From: Notamacropus eugenii
Lineage: Eukaryota > Chordata > Mammalia > Diprotodontia > Macropodidae
Assembly: GCF_028372415.1 (NCBI RefSeq)
Contig: NC_092872.1
Coordinates: forward strand, 261,045,008 to 261,109,007
Reading direction: 5' to 3'
Length of the DNA stretch: 64,000 bases
The notes below the pieces were generated by a model. The model saw only the letters and a program-made list of their open reading frames with translations, did not search any database and was not told the origin of the DNA. Below are positions 46,950 to 58,387 of the stretch, one piece after another (position 1 is the first letter of the stretch; every line of letters begins with the position of its first letter). The translations under genes and the position numbers were made by a program.

Positions 46950-47860
46950 ATCAGGAGTTTGGGAAGCCAAGGGCCTCAGGGGGAACTGATAAGCACAGTG
47001 CCCAGTACATTGTAGGTGCTGTAGAAATGCTTATTCCTTTGCCCCACCTTCCTTTATTCCTCCTTCTCTAAGTTTCTGTGGGAAATTTGAAGGTAGGCGG
47101 TGGAAGGAAGAAGAAAGTGATGGGATAATATGGAATGAGGAGAAATAGAGGGGGGTGGGGCCATCGAAGCACGTTATACCCTGCAAAGATAGCAGGGCAG
47201 AATCTACAGTCAAGGCTCAAATCCTGTGTCCTTGGGCAAGCTATTTGAATACTCTTAATTTCTTCCTTGCTGGACTTCATAAAATCCAAATTATTTTTCA
47301 GCCCAAGTGCTGTGATTTTGTGAACAGGTAGTGCTGGGGCCTCAAGCCAAACTATTAATTGACTGAGAACTGAGAGAGAATTTATTTAGGTTCCGCCAGA
47401 GAGGATTCTGGATCTTGTAGTTTTCTGCCTCTTTCTAGCTCTCTATACTTGTGTACATTTCCTGATAGCCTCCTATTTCCTTTGGGTTCGTGGGGTAGTT
47501 CCAAAAAGATATTGTACATGAAATCACTAAGAAGGATTGATCACCCACAAAACTCGGCATTTTCAGACCTTAATTTATTCATCCGTAAAATGAAGGGACT
47601 ACACAAGCTCATTGCTTAGGTTTTGCTAAGGTAGGATTTAGGTTTTTTCCACTCCCATCTTCCCTTTCTCACTATGCCTGCCTGTCTTGCATTGTGGGAG
47701 CTGAAGTCCAGCTCCTGCCTGGACTCTTGGCCCATGGCATATTTCCTTGCAGTTGTGTGCACCAGGACTTCCCAGAACAATTAGTAAACATCTCCAAAGC
47801 ACTTAGAGCATGTTTGACCTCCACAGAAACTTTTAAAATCCCTTCCATTTCTCTAGGACT
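46950..47860. other. Intergenic with scattered SINE scraps
   Basis: Short MIR-like tails occur near 46990-47040 ('cattgtaggtgctgtagaa'), 47205-47285 and 47570-47620. No gene recognised. Confidence 0.4.
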
Positions 47861-47864
47861 CTTA

Positions 47865-48050
47865 GGGGCAGTGTGCTACATTGGAAAGAACTGAATTTTG
47901 CCAGGATTTGATTCCAGGCTCTCTCTTTTACTACTCTTGGGATGTGGGGCAAGCTATTTCCTCTGCCTGGACCTGTAAAATGTTTTCCTTTGTGAAATGA
48001 AGAGATTGGACCAGGTGATATCTAAGATCTCTTTCACTTCTAGATCTGCT
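47865..48050 (+). repeat. MIR SINE, sense, diverged
   Basis: 'ggaaagaactgaattttgcc', 'gaagagattggaccaggtga' and 'ctttcacttctagatctgc'. Confidence 0.6.
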
Positions 48051-48149
48051 GAAAGAATTATTATTGTACAGGGTGAGGAAACAAAAGCTAAGAATGCTAA
48101 GACTTACCCTAGTATCAGAAATGGCATTTATACCTTATAATCAAACAAT

Positions 48150-48300
48150 TTAAAGGTGAAAGGGACCCAGTTGCAAACAAATGATTAGAACTCATGCAAT
48201 CTTACTACTACTCCTATTCCCCTTTTTTAAAAAGGAGAAACAAGATACCCAGAGAAGGGAAATGACTTCCTTAAGGTAACACGGACTGTAAGCATCACTG
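48150..48300 (-). repeat. CORE-SINE remnant
   Basis: 'gcaatcttactactactcct' then 'aaacaagatacccagagaag' and 'ggaaatgacttccttaaggt'. Confidence 0.45.
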
Positions 48301-48354
48301 TTTCTACTACATCTTAACTTAAATTGCCTGAAGATAGACCATGCCCTCCTTTAC

Positions 48355-48660
48355 CTTTATACAGACCATGCCCTATGTCAGGAAGGTCTTCCTTCATTTT
48401 TGCATGTTGAATTTCTATTCAGCCTTTAAAGAGTAGTTAAATGGCAGCCCCAGAAAACCTTTTCTGACTCCCTACCTCTCCCAGCTAATAATAACCTCCC
48501 CCCTTAACCTTGGTGGGCCTCAGGTTCTCTTATATGTAACATGACCTCTAAGGCCCCTTTCAGATCTAAATCTACAATTCCATCAGATCTCACATAAAAC
48601 TTTATTTTGCACCTTTCTAAAGGACTTACTATGTGCAACAATAATAGCTGCTCTGTGAGC
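48355..48660 (+). mobile_element. L2 LINE 3' region interrupted by a MIR-like fragment
   Basis: 'accttttctgactccctacc' is the L2 ORF tail; 48505-48585 looks like an inserted MIR end ('ctctaaggcccctttcagat'); then 'cttactatgtgcaacaataa'. Confidence 0.5.
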
Positions 48661-49560
48661 CCAGGGAAGCCAGGCTGCTTGAACTCTCCCTTTTCATTAA
48701 AGGATCTCAGTCAGCTCTGAACATGGATGTGGGTTCAGGCCTAGCAGGAACTTGACCTCCAAAGGGAGAAAGCAGGCTCTTTTCCCTTGAACTTTCTTTT
48801 CTGTCTCTTTATTCCCCAACCTTGGAGTTCTGGGGGAGGAAAAATGACCTAAAGTTTAAGTTTGCACATGTCGAGGGTATTCAGAAAAAGAGAATAGAAA
48901 GGTACATTGGGGTACAGTGTAAATCAGGCTGAGGACAGCTAATTATTTCTTCCATATGAATGAAATAAGACTAACAAGCAAGGACTAACAAAAACCCAAG
49001 CAATGGAAACAATATAACTTGTGTTGAATTCCGCCAGAAGACTGAGATTTCAACATCGGAATAGGAAGCAGTCTGTGGGACTATTGAATAGGAATTTTAC
49101 ATTTCACCTTGTCTTTTTCTTCATTGTGGAAGCAATTCCCTCCAGATCCTGGTCTTCTGGCAAGCCAGGCCAGGCATGGGATTCCTTTTCCTATCCACCA
49201 TCGTCTTCTCCAAGGAAGGTGTTATTGCAAAATAGCCTTTCTGATTCTAGTCAGCTCATCCTGAGTATCTCTGGAATTCTGGAATTTACAAGGTTGTCTG
49301 TAAGGTCGGAAATACCCCTCTGAGGATTGTTGCTTAGTCACTTGTACTCAGCAAAAATACAAAACAGAAGAGGTAGTCCAAAATATCAGCTCAGATTCAC
49401 CTAGAAAGGATGTGTGCTTTTTCTGCTATATGCTACATACTACATGCTTCTCCTTCTGGGAGAGGTTCAGAGGGTTCAAACTTTCTGGGCAGAGGGAGAG
49501 AGAGAAATCTAAAGGCTAGGGACATTCTCTTTACAGCCCATTCCACATATATATGTATTG
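48660..49560. other. Intergenic, no recognised feature
   Basis: Includes a 100-codon open frame at 49021-49323 without recognisable domains. Judged non-coding. Confidence 0.4.
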
Positions 49561-49566
49561 TGAAGA

Positions 49567-49594
49567 CATATATATATATATATATATATATATA
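49567..49594. repeat. (TA)n microsatellite
   Basis: About 14 TA units. Confidence 0.95.
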
Positions 49595-49744
49595 AATTTG
49601 TTGTATTCTTTTAATAGAGTATAAGCTCTCTGAGAGTGGATACTCTCTTATCCATTTGTTACATTCTACAACAATGGTTTCTAAACTTTATGTAACAATG
49701 TATTCATTTTGCAGTCCTGTCTTCCATTTGCAATTGTAGTCTCT

Positions 49745-50650
49745 AGTAACCTCATTGATTCTCATGGGTTTAACTGTCATCTCTATGTGAATGACTCTCA
49801 GATCTGTATATCCTGTCTCAGCTTCTCCCCTGAGCTTTAGTCACGGATCAACAATTGCCTATAGGATATTTCAAACTGGATGTCCTGGAGATACCTTAAA
49901 CTCACTCTTTATCTTTCCCTCCAGACTTTTCCCTCTTCCAAACTTCTCTTTTTCTATCGAAGATACCACCATTCTATCAGGACTGAGTTTCTTAATCTTG
50001 GCATTATCTTTAATTTTTCACTCTCCCTCACTCACTCCATGTATCCAATTAGTTATTAAATCTTGCTCTTTCTCCCTTCATGATATTTCTTGCATCTGAT
50101 TCCATCTTTCTTCACATATACCTTGTTGAGATTCTCATCACTTTTCCCCTAGCTGCTTGCACCAACCTCTAAACTGATCTTCCTGCTTCTAGTCTCTCTC
50201 CACTGTAATCCATGCTATCCACTTCTGCCAAAGTAACTTTCCTTAAGCCCAAATCTGACCATGGGCCTCCTCTACTCAATCAACTCCAGTGGCTTCCCAT
50301 TGCATCTAGGATAAAATAGAACCTCTTCTGATAAGTTTTTGAAGCCCTACACAACCTGGGTGCAATATAACTCTCTAATCTTATTAGATATCACTTCTCT
50401 CACACCCTGTGGGCCATACAGAACAGCTTTTTCTCTGTTCTTCACTCACAACATTCCATGTCCTATTTCCATGCTTTGGCATTGGCTGTCCCCACTGCCT
50501 GTGGACATTTCCTCCTTCCCTATCTTCAACTTGTAGAATACCTTTCTTCCTCTGAGTTGCTATTCCTGATCCTTTTAAGTGCTAGGGCTCTCCCTTCCAA
50601 ACTACCTTGTAGTGAACTATTTTTGTACTTTGTATATTACACATAATATA
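49745..50650 (+). mobile_element. L2 LINE ORF2 C-terminal region
   Basis: 'aactgtcatctctatgtgaa', 'tgactctcagatctgtatat', 'atttcaaactggatgtcctg', 'cagtggcttcccattgcatc' and 'ccctacacaacctgggtgca' follow the L2 ORF2 order. Frames are decayed (open pieces at 49791-50099 and 50339-50536). Confidence 0.85.
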
Positions 50651-50859
50651 TATTTATTAACTTATGTTTATGCTATGTGAATTTTATATATGTGTTGTCT
50701 GTCCCATTATAATGTGTGTGTGTGCATGTGTGTGCACATGCCTGACATATACATTGTGCAACCCATTATCAAGTATGTATTAAATTCCTACTATATCCTA
50801 GAAGCATTAGTAGCTTAAAGCTGCACTAAGATTTCTGGGACACCCCTTATACAATGTTT

Positions 50860-51015
50860 TCCTAGTTCAGTTTATTTCATTTTGCATCAGTTCATATAAC
50901 TCTTCCTGTATTTCCCTGTTATTTTTCATATTCATCACTTCTTACAACAAAGTACTATTTCATTATGTCCATATGCTATAACCTATTTATTTCTCTTATT
51001 AGTAAGTAGAGCAAT
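50860..51015 (-). mobile_element. Antisense L1 3'-end fragment
   Basis: 'ttttgcatcagttcatataa' then 'caaagtactatttcattatg'. Confidence 0.65.
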
Positions 51016-51289
51016 CTTTCAAATGGTTGTTGATAGCTTGTAATTCTTTTAAGAATCATATATTTGTTTATATTCTGTGATCACTGAATTCCTATAATAT
51101 TTAATATTAATTCAGAGGACTGAAAAAGTTTTGCAATTGTTTGAGGATAAATATTTTCTTCTCTCTTTGAAGTCACCAAAAATTGATGAGGACTTATTTT
51201 CTTTGGAAATATTAATGCCAATTGGCAACCATTTAAAAAATGATAGTTTAAACAAAACACCATCATCCTTGGGGCAGGGTTATTGAACT

Positions 51290-51600
51290 TTGCTTCCAAA
51301 GGGAGGTTACAGTCTTTCTGTCTTCTGCCCTGGTCAGAGCACATGTAGAACATTGTGTACAGCTCTGAGCTCCACATTTTAGGAAAGACATTGACAAGCT
51401 AGGGAAGATCTAGAGGAAGGTGACCAAAGGTGGTGGAAGACTCAAGATCTGGGCACACATTGAGCAATTTAAGATGTTCAGCCTGGGTAAAAGTAGACTT
51501 AGATGGATCTCAATAGCTCTCTTCAACTGTTTGAAGGATTTTTATGGCAAAGATTTGTTTTACTCTGTGCTAGAGGACAGAATTAGCAGCAGTCCAACTC
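51290..51600 (+). mobile_element. CR1/L3 LINE ORF2 C-terminal region
   Basis: 'tacagctctgagctccacat', 'tttaggaaagacattgacaa', 'ctagaggaaggtgaccaaag' and 'caactgtttgaaggattttt' are in sense order. Confidence 0.75.
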
Positions 51601-51604
51601 AACA

Positions 51605-51720
51605 TAACGCAATAAGTATTTCTAAATCTCCTCTAGTGTACAAGGCACTATGCTACATAGCAATGCAAAGAAAGAAAGGAATGAGATTCTGCCTCAAGAA
51701 GCTTGCAGTGTACTTTGTGT
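51605..51720 (+). repeat. Ancient interspersed repeat fragment
   Basis: 'gcaataagtatttctaaatc' and 'gcctcaagaagcttgcagtg'. Confidence 0.5.
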
Positions 51721-51967
51721 TTGAAGAGTATACAGTGTATGTAACATGTACAGAGATTAAATACAACTGTAAAGTGTGTGAACTGCCCATGTAAGGATGT
51801 AAATGTTCACATGAGTTGTCTAAATGAAGGCTTGCATAGATATCTCTGGAACCTCACACATTTTTTTTCAAGGGAGATTTTGATTCCTGCCTGGACAAGG
51901 GCCCCCAAATCCATGTGCTCTCTGCTCAGAGAAGGGGTATTGGACTAGAATTATATCTGCCCCCTTT

Positions 51968-52222
51968 AGTTGTTTTTGTTGTTCAGTCAGTTTTTCAGTC
52001 ATATCTGACTCTTTGTGACCCCATTTGGGATTTTCTTGACAAGATTTTTGGAGTGACTTGTTATTCCTTCTCCAGTTTATCTTACAGATGAGGAAACTAA
52101 ATGACTTGCTTAGGGTCACACAGCTAGTAACCATCTGATGCCAGATTTGAATTCACGAAGATGAGTCTTCCTGATTCTAGGCCTGGAACTTTATCCACTA
52201 TCCCACCCAGCTGCCTCCCCAA
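51968..52222 (-). mobile_element. Marsupial tRNA-headed SINE (WSINE1-like), near full length, antisense
   Basis: 'gttgttcagtcagtttttca', 'ctttgtgaccccatttggga' and 'cccacccagctgcctccc'. Confidence 0.9.
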
Positions 52223-52329
52223 ACACCCCCGCTCAAATGTTGCTGTCTTAGGGGTACAACTTCTAGTTTCAAGCTGCTTTCCTGGCCACTATTTCTTAAA
52301 AAGGAAAGGCTACTCTTTGCTTATACTCA

Positions 52330-53580
52330 CAGACTTGACTCTTCACATCAAATCCTAATTACACAAAATACCATCACAAATAGTAAATAGTGAGGAAACC
52401 CATTTATCCAAGCAGATAGTCTGAGTAGTTTATAGAATAGAATACACCACATGTAACAGTAAGCACCCTAACACACATCCATGGTGACTTGCTGGCATAG
52501 GTTTTTTGATCTGCTTTTCTAAAAGGAAAGCAACTTTTGAGGGGCCAACAATCTTCTTTAATCACAAATACCAACAGAAAAAATAGAAACAGAGAAATAA
52601 AGACCAATTGACAGGACTTCTGTCTGACCATAAGCAGTACATACATCACAGAACAACAGACAGATCCAACTGTCTGTTACATACATAAATAGTTACCAGA
52701 GAGAGAAGCACCAACATCTGGGTTTTCTAAGCAGGGAAAGTTTTCTTAATGGCTACCTAGAGTCTCATCTGGCACATGCATCTTCTTTCAAAGAGTAAAC
52801 CCCAAAGCAAAACCTCACTTCAGAGTACATATTCGCTTTTCAGAGCTGGAGGGAATGACTCTGACCCAGTGCCTCATTAGAAATTAACAAAAGGTGTGGG
52901 CCTTAATATAAAACAAACCCCCCCTAATCAAGCTTCCCTTAATGGGCTCTACCAGAGGCCTGTTAATGGGCATGGAAGATCTTTAACTTCCATTAACATA
53001 AATCCTATTGACCTTTCACCGGACAATACACAGAATGAATGAGCTCTCTCACTGGGAGAAAGATTTCTCAGCTTGTCCAAGAGAAATGTCCCAATCTCAC
53101 TTAAAAGAAAATTCCTCAAAGTTTCTAGGTAGGCAAGCTAGAAATCAGGGATAATGAAGTGCTGGCTTCTTTACAAGTCTACTAATTCCATATATCCTCT
53201 CCTGAAACAAGAAAGAAGAAGGATGTCTGTCCTCTTCAAAGCTCTCCCTCCAATTCTTCTACTCACGCAATCATATAGGTCATTAACATTCTCTCCACCA
53301 ATCCAGGTTGAGGGTCATCTTGAAATGCCAGCTCTTCTCTATGAGACACTTCTCAAAGTCTTTTCTCTCTCTCCATGGGTCTCTCTCTGAAGAGAGTCTG
53401 AATTCAGGCATGTCTCTCTCTTGAAAAAATGAAGAATGTTTTTCTTCTCCAAAGCTCTAGTACCCACTCCACAACTCATGAGATATTGCAAGTTCAAGTA
53501 GTCATTCTCTCCACCAATCTGTAAGCATGCCTAAACTGCAGCATGCAAAATACCTCAATATATAAGTTGTAGGGGGGAGG
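52330..53580. repeat. Unclassified repeat-like block with internal duplication
   Basis: About 1.25 kb without SINE or LINE signatures. Two segments, 53206-53310 and 53428-53525, share 'caaagctct', a middle part of similar layout and 'cattctctccaccaatc', so the block contains a diverged internal duplication. An LTR or another unlisted marsupial repeat is possible. No open frame longer than about 80 codons. Confidence 0.35.
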
Positions 53581-53589
53581 GTATATTAA

Positions 53590-54540
53590 CAACTGGAGTG
53601 GGGAGGGAGTGGAATTAGGGAAGGTTTCCCAGAGGGAGAGTCTACTCAGCTGAATCTTGAAGGAAGATCAGAATTCTGATAAGTTAAAGAGGGGCCACAT
53701 TTGGAGAACTGGAGAGGGAGAAAGGGAGAAAAGGATGGTTTGTGAAAATACATAGATGTGGTGGATGGAGTGCAGAGTTCAGAGGATAGTTACTGGTTCA
53801 GTGTAACTACAATATTGAGTGTGTGAAGGAGAATAGCATGAGAGAAAGTCATAGTCAGATGATGGTGGGCACTGAAATCCAGACTGAGGACTTTGAATTT
53901 TACCTTAGTGGCAATAGGGAGTCAATGAAGCTGCTTGAGTCGAGTGAGCTGGTCAGATCTGTGTTTTAGGAAGCTTGCTTATTTTGACAGCTGTGGATTA
54001 GATGATGGATTGGAAAGGGAAAGAGCAGAAACAGGGTGACTAACTGGGCTGTTTCAGTTGTAGAGGAGAGAGGTGATAAGAGCCTATACTAGAGTGATAT
54101 CTCACTGTCAGTAGAGAGCAGGTAGGAGAGATTTTTTTTGCAAGCATAGTCAGTAAGACTGACCTAACTTAACAGTTAAGAGAAGAGTCAAGGATGGCTA
54201 AGATTTTGAACTTCCCTGATTGGAGAGATGGTGGTATGCTTAACAGAAACAGGTAAATTTGGAGGACCGGCAGATAATGAGCTTTCTTTTGAATATGCTG
54301 AGTTTTAGATGCAGAGGGAGCATCAAGGTGAAAATGTCCAGCAGACATCACCATCTGAGGAAACTGGACCAGATTTTAGGAGAGTGAATAGAGATGATAC
54401 TGGAATTCATGGAGCTCAATAGATCACCCAGGGATGGAATATAATGTAAAAATTGTGGGGGAGGGGAGAGGGAAAAAGACCTATGATATAGCCTTGAGGA
54501 AAGCCCATGCTTAAGTTGTGGGGAATCTTAGGATTTTTTA
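53590..54540 (+). repeat. Ancient mammalian interspersed repeat (same family as 34085-34900)
   Basis: 'gagtggggagggagtggaat', 'tcagctgaatcttgaaggaa', 'accttagtggcaatagggag', 'gatctgtgttttaggaagc' and 'atgatggattggaaaggga' follow the family order and extend into 'gatcacccagggatggaat'. Confidence 0.6.
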
Positions 54541-54689
54541 GAGTTCTAAGACTCAGCCAGTGATGCTTCTGGTGTTATTGGGTTCCTGGAGTTTGGAGTG
54601 ACCTCACATTTGGCACACCTGAATTATCTCATTAGAAGTTCTTGACACTAATGAAACCACAGGCTGGATCCAAAACAAGATAATAAAAA

Positions 54690-54840
54690 TCTAAGCTGTA
54701 AAGAGTTAGGCACATTGAAAAGGTTGCTGGCTTTAAGGTCAGGACCCAAGTTCAAACCCTGTATCCCTACCACTTATGACATATGTGACGTTGGGTGAGG
54801 CGCTTCAATATTTTTTTGTCCTTGGATTTTACTTCCTTCC
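54690..54840 (+). repeat. MIR-like SINE, highly diverged
   Basis: 'aagttcaaaccctgtatccc' followed by 'gttgggtgaggcgcttcaa'. Confidence 0.4.
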
Positions 54841-54906
54841 CCCTCTTCCCTTAACCCCCATGACGTGACTGGACTAGTTGATTTAAGTGTGATTCAGCTT
54901 TAAAAT

Positions 54907-55092
54907 TCAGGGTTTCTTAACCTGGGGTCCATGAACTTTAAAAAATATTTTGATAACTATATTTCAATTTAATCAGTTTCCTTTGTAAGCTTCTTTGTTT
55001 TGTTTTATTCATTTAAAAACATTATTTAAAAAAATACAGGATCTATAAGTTTCTGCGAACTGCCAAAGTGGTCTATGACACAGATTCTTCAA
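54907..55092 (+). mobile_element. hAT-type (MER5-like) non-autonomous DNA transposon remnant
   Basis: Starts 'cagggtttcttaacctgggg' and continues 'tccatgaactttaaaaaata', 'ataactatatttcaatttaa', then 'aactgccaaagtggtctatg' and 'acacagattcttcaa', the layout of the hAT-Charlie MITE with TTAACC-type ends. It abuts the DNAJC12 promoter. Confidence 0.65.
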
Positions 55093-55332
55093 TCTCAAAA
55101 ACTACAAATCCCAAAGATCCCGAGCAGCCATCAGGGACCCATTTCCTTCTCTTATGCAAACAGCCAATGAAAGGGAGAGCTGCCAAGAGTCTTATGACAT
55201 CTGTGCTCGTTACCTCCTGAGTACCTTAAAACTGGTGGCTTTTTGCTTGGAACCAGGACAACAGAGATTGGAGGAAAGCTTCCTCTATATCCCAGGCTGT
55301 GAGATTCTTGTTTGCAGCGTCAAGAGTGCAAA
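55093..55332 (+). promoter_or_regulatory. DNAJC12: DNAJC12 promoter and 5' leader: ZNF143-like, octamer-like and CCAAT motifs
   Basis: The 240 bp before the DNAJC12 start codon lack CpG enrichment. They contain ACTACAAATCCCA at 55101-55113, close to the ZNF143/STAF motif core, an ATGCAAA octamer-like element at 55154-55160 and a CCAAT box at 55164-55168. I see no convincing TATA box. Motif matching is by eye, and the transcription start is not determined. The segment directly abuts a hAT-like repeat remnant ending near 55092. Confidence 0.5.
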
Positions 55333-55410
55333 ATGGATGCAATATTGAACTGTAGGATGGAGGATGTTGAAGATTACTATGAGTTACTGGGATGCGACGA
55401 ACTCTCTACG
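55333..55410 (+). CDS. DNAJC12: DNAJC12 exon 1, coding part (residues 1-26)
   Basis: The exon translates as MDAILNCRMEDVEDYYELLG then CDELST, matching the start of DNAJC12, a J-domain co-chaperone of HSP70 that helps fold phenylalanine, tyrosine and tryptophan hydroxylases. The ATG at 55333 has A at -3 and G at +4. The exon is 26 codons, ends in phase 0 and is followed by the donor gtaaga. The DYYELLGC segment is helix I of the J domain. As in the human protein, the J domain starts almost at the N-terminus with no signal peptide, consistent with a cytosolic location. Confidence 0.95.
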
Positions 55411-56155
55411 GTAAGAGAATTAACATTGTTAATTTCCTTCTCGGGGAGCTGAAGTGGGTGGGACTAGCTAATCCCTGACATCCCTTCTTACTTTAGAGCC
55501 TGGGATCCCAAAGAGCCTTTAAGAGCCCAATTCAAAGTTCAGAGCTTTTGATTTTGTAATACATTTACATAGTTGAATATTCTGAAGGCTGTTGCTAAGG
55601 AAGTTCATTAAAATCATAAAATCTTTGATTTCTTTACTTAAATGCCCTGTTTAATTAAAAGAGCTTCTAGATTCACACATACATCAGCACATATGCACCT
55701 ATGCATTAAAGTGCACCTATACTAAGGTGCCTTTGAAGTCTTTTTTTTTTTTTTTTTTACTATTAGTGGGCTTTGGAAATGAAGACAACTTTAAAGCAAA
55801 AGATTAGATTAAAAACAAAAAGCTTACATGTCTTATATACATATATTAAAGAACTGGTTACAAAGAGAATATCCTCAGAAGTCTTCTAACAACAGACACA
55901 CACAAACATATGCCACAGACAGCTAGCATTAGGTAATATATGGTATAGAATCTATATTTTTCTAGTACTCTGATTTTTATGCTCCATTTAAATATGTACT
56001 TACAGATGCAGAGATCTGAGATATTTTAAAATCATGAATGAGGTAGTATTTTTAGGTTTCCCCTCCCCAGCTTCTAGTTCCTTCTGAATTTACCTTCCAT
56101 TTACACTGTCTATATCTTTCTTGTATGTACGTAGTCATTTGAATGAGAGTTGTTT
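55411..56155. other. DNAJC12: DNAJC12 intron 1, 5' part, no recognised feature
   Basis: Starts with the exon 1 donor gtaagag. Contains a T run at 55740-55758. Nothing else recognised. Confidence 0.5.
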
Positions 56156-56159
56156 CTTC

Positions 56160-56300
56160 CATTAGAATATAAGCTACTTGAGAGTAAGGACATTTTTTGC
56201 TTTTTTTTTTTTTTGTTTGTTTGTTTTTCTGTCTGTATCCCAAGCATTTAGTATGATGCCAGGCATATAGTAAATGCTTGATAAATGCTTTTTGATTGGA
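56160..56300 (+). mobile_element. L2 LINE 3'-terminal fragment
   Basis: 'ttagaatataagctacttga', 'atgccaggcatatagtaaat' and 'gcttgataaatgctttttga', with a poly-T/TTTG patch. Confidence 0.7.
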
Positions 56301-56439
56301 TCAAATAATATATGTAAGATTGATTTTAAAAATATTGGGGTGGGGCAGGATAGGACCTGTGCCTTTGTTGGTATACTCCCTTTGAGTAATCCCCTTCTAC
56401 TAAAGCAAATCTCTAAATTCTCTGTTACTAACAGTCTTA

Positions 56440-56555
56440 GAGGGGTTGGGAACCCTAAAAGCTTAAATGTCTTGCCTAGGATCGCATGATATGTATCAGA
56501 GCTGGGACTTGAACCCAGGTCTTCTTGACTATTCACCAGTCCCTGGCTGCTTCTC
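56440..56555 (-). repeat. CORE-SINE fragment, antisense
   Basis: 'gtcttgcctaggatcgcatg' and 'gggacttgaacccaggtctt'. Confidence 0.65.
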
Positions 56556-56689
56556 TTTTTTTATGTTAAGATTTTGAATTATTTAACAGAAATTTAATTT
56601 GTAAAATTGAATGATTTCCCAAATGAATCATTGGTGAAAATCCTAGTAAGGGTTCAGTTGGCCCACAACTGGAGGGAGGCAGTTTACTT

Positions 56690-56910
56690 TCATGGATGGA
56701 AGGAATGCTGGAAATGGCATCTGAGGACTTAAGTTTGACTCTCCTGCTGCAGTACTTTCTGGCTGTATGACTTACTCTCCCTGGCCACAGTTTGCTAATC
56801 TATAAAATATGGAGTTTGGACTAGATGACCTCTGGTCCTCAGTTTCCTCATCTATAAAATGGAGGGATTGGATAATATGAACCCTAAGGTGATTTCCAGC
56901 TCTTAACTTT
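56690..56910 (+). repeat. MIR SINE, sense
   Basis: 'gactctcctgctgcagtact', 'tggactagatgacctctggt' and 'cagtttcctcatctataaaa'; the last block looks duplicated (56796-56830 and 56838-56876). Confidence 0.65.
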
Positions 56911-57424
56911 TGATCTGTACTATTAAAGACATATTAACTTTTTAATCTACAAAGAAGAAAGACAACTAGGGAATGATGCTCCTCTTCCCTCTTGAACAGT
57001 CTCAATCTTCCTGCCTTTAACATAAAGTACAATCAACCAGTGGGTATAATTTTCTTTTGAGGAGAAGAGTATTGGGAAAGAGTAAAGATGGACACTAGAA
57101 AGACCTACTAGGGCTTTAGGAAGACCTAAACTTCTGCTTCTGACAAATACCACAAGTCCCCCAACCTCCCAAAGCCTCCAGGCAACTTTCTAAGACCATT
57201 ATTTGCAGAGCAGGTTGACAGGTAGGAATTTCTTTCTTGGAACTCCCTATACTGAGTAAATCATAGATCTGGGTCCTTTCTCCCTCCCCTCCTCCAAAAA
57301 AAGAGAAAGAAAGGTTAAAAAAAAACTCAATCCATCAACAAACTATAACCCATCCTCTTTATATACAGTGTTAAATCATTTCATTAAAAATATTCCAAAA
57401 AACGACTAGATGTTTGTTCAAGTT

Positions 57425-57690
57425 CATTTAGGCAGCACAAGCCTAGTGGATAGAGGTTTGGACTTGGAACCAAGAAAGTTAAGGTTCAAACCCCACTTTT
57501 GAGCCTTGCTGTGTCATTCCAAGAAAGCCCCATGACCTTTCTTAGGCTCCACAACCTGTAAAATGTCTGTAAAATGGGGTTCACCATCATTTCTACCACC
57601 AAGCTTGTTTTGTAGTGACCTTCAAAAGAGAAAAGGTCTATAAAGCATTTTGCAAACGTTGAAGGGTTACTTAAATGTGAATCATGATAT
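57425..57690 (+). repeat. MIR SINE, near full length, sense
   Basis: 'tagtggatagaggtttggac', 'taaggttcaaaccccacttt' and 'ctataaagcattttgcaaac'. Confidence 0.7.
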
Positions 57691-57724
57691 TTATATTATA
57701 TGTAGCCCCACTTCTCAAACCCTG

Positions 57725-57830
57725 TGTTACAAACAACTGAGCATTTATTTATTAAACACCTGTTAGAGGACAAGCAGTGTGTTAGGCCCCCAAAGTGAAA
57801 TAGTCCCTGGTAGTTAAGAAAAGCCAAAAT
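57725..57830 (+). repeat. Ancient interspersed repeat fragment
   Basis: 'gagcatttatttattaaaca' and 'agcagtgtgttaggccccc'. Confidence 0.5.
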
Positions 57831-57834
57831 ATCA

Positions 57835-58385
57835 CCCATAGGCTTATTGCTGATACTTTGAGTGATACATTATATTTCTTATCTCATTCATCTAAGAATT
57901 TTTTTCTTAGCATTAAGAGAGATGCCTTTGTCTACCATTCCTCACAGATTTGTCTTCATTTCTTTCTTCCTTCTGTTTTCTTCTTGGATTGTGAACCTAT
58001 CTGTGTTGAGGTAGAAGGCTTTCATGGATTTGATTTGATTTTTATTAATTTTTAAAAAATCATCAATTAGAAAATCCTCAACAAATTGGAACTTGTCATA
58101 TATAAAGAAAATTAGAAAATGTGGGTTGTGTATAAAAACCATGACTCAATTACATTCAGCTGTGTTTTTAAAAAATATATGTTAAATTTAATGTAGGATC
58201 AGCCTTGCCCTGCCTCTATGATTCCCCTGTTGAACTTCGTTATCCTCTCTGTTGTGTATTTCAAAAAATGTTTCATTGATAGTCTTCTTTTTCCCTAGAT
58301 TTTTTATCTGCATCACTGCTAATCCCACTCTTCTCTTATAACCAATATTTGTAATCAAGCAAAACAAGTTTCTGTTATTTCAATT
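57835..58385. other. DNAJC12 intron 1, no recognised feature
   Basis: AT-rich; no exon or clear repeat. Confidence 0.4.
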
Positions 58386-58387
58386 GA

